A stretch of DNA of 5,244 bases, taken from assembly GCA_910583725.1 (NCBI GenBank), contig CAJTXZ010000040.1, positions 1 through 5,244 of the forward strand, read 5' to 3'. The position numbers and the translations under genes are program-made. Below the pieces are notes generated by a model. The model was not told where the DNA came from. It worked only from the letters and a program-made list of their open reading frames with translations, and searched no databases. Positions 5,231-5,244 of the stretch are shown here, one piece after another. The DNA comes from an uncultured Vampirovibrio sp. GTDB taxonomy: Bacteria; Cyanobacteriota; Vampirovibrionia; Gastranaerophilales; Gastranaerophilaceae. The stretch's first letter is position 1. Each line of letters begins with the position of its first letter.

Positions 5231-5244
5231 TGAAAAGTTGTTCA
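5191..5244 (-). repeat. 54-nt hairpin repeat, right copy of the inverted pair, at the window edge
   Basis: This is the reverse complement of 158-210 with one extra base (T5231, read as A on the minus strand). The element runs exactly to the last base of the window, so its outer limit is unseen and the similarity may continue. That the sequence ends inside a repeat suggests an assembly break at a multi-copy element, if the window is a whole contig. Confidence 0.85.

Overview
The window is a compact, plus-strand flagellar export operon (385-4940) between two gene-free flanks of different composition. Gene order is a tandem-SpoA C-ring switch protein (FliM/FliN/FliY/SctQ class), FliO, FliP, FliQ, an unrecognised exported protein, and FliR. 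Junctions are tight: a 38-nt gap, two 1-nt TAATG stop/start overlaps, a 2-nt gap and a 9-nt gap. This indicates one transcript with translational coupling. A good sigma70-type promoter lies just upstream (309-337).

How the genes work together: FliP, FliQ and FliR form the membrane-embedded export gate of the flagellar type III secretion apparatus. FliO is the flagellum-specific assembly helper for FliP. The first gene supplies cytoplasmic C-ring / sorting-platform material. Its architecture (FliM-middle-like region, SpoA1, SpoA2) and the Q-R-S-T-like gene order resemble injectisome SctQ operons, while FliO marks the system as flagellar. An in-frame ATG with a Shine-Dalgarno sits directly before SpoA2, so the gene may also make a separate short FliN-like product, as known for SpaO/YscQ. 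No flhB, flhA, fliM or fliF is present in the window.

Flanks: positions 1-157 form a GC-rich island (about 57% G+C by hand count over 1-150) able to form several short hairpins. It is followed by a 53-nt element (158-210) holding an intrinsic-terminator-like hairpin. A nearly identical 54-nt copy lies inverted at the extreme right end (5191-5244). The operon is therefore bracketed by inverted repeats, each with its T-tract side pointing inward. A second moderately GC-rich segment (about 4941-5080) follows fliR, and a leftward sigma70-like promoter is found at 5128-5155.

Organism: an AT-rich flagellated bacterium, probably known only from metagenomes. The extended FliO and FliQ, the fused switch protein and the extra gene between fliQ and fliR suggest a lineage far from Proteobacteria and Firmicutes. 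Gut Vampirovibrionia (Gastranaerophilales / Melainabacteria) would fit, but this is a low-confidence inference from composition and style, not from a marker gene.
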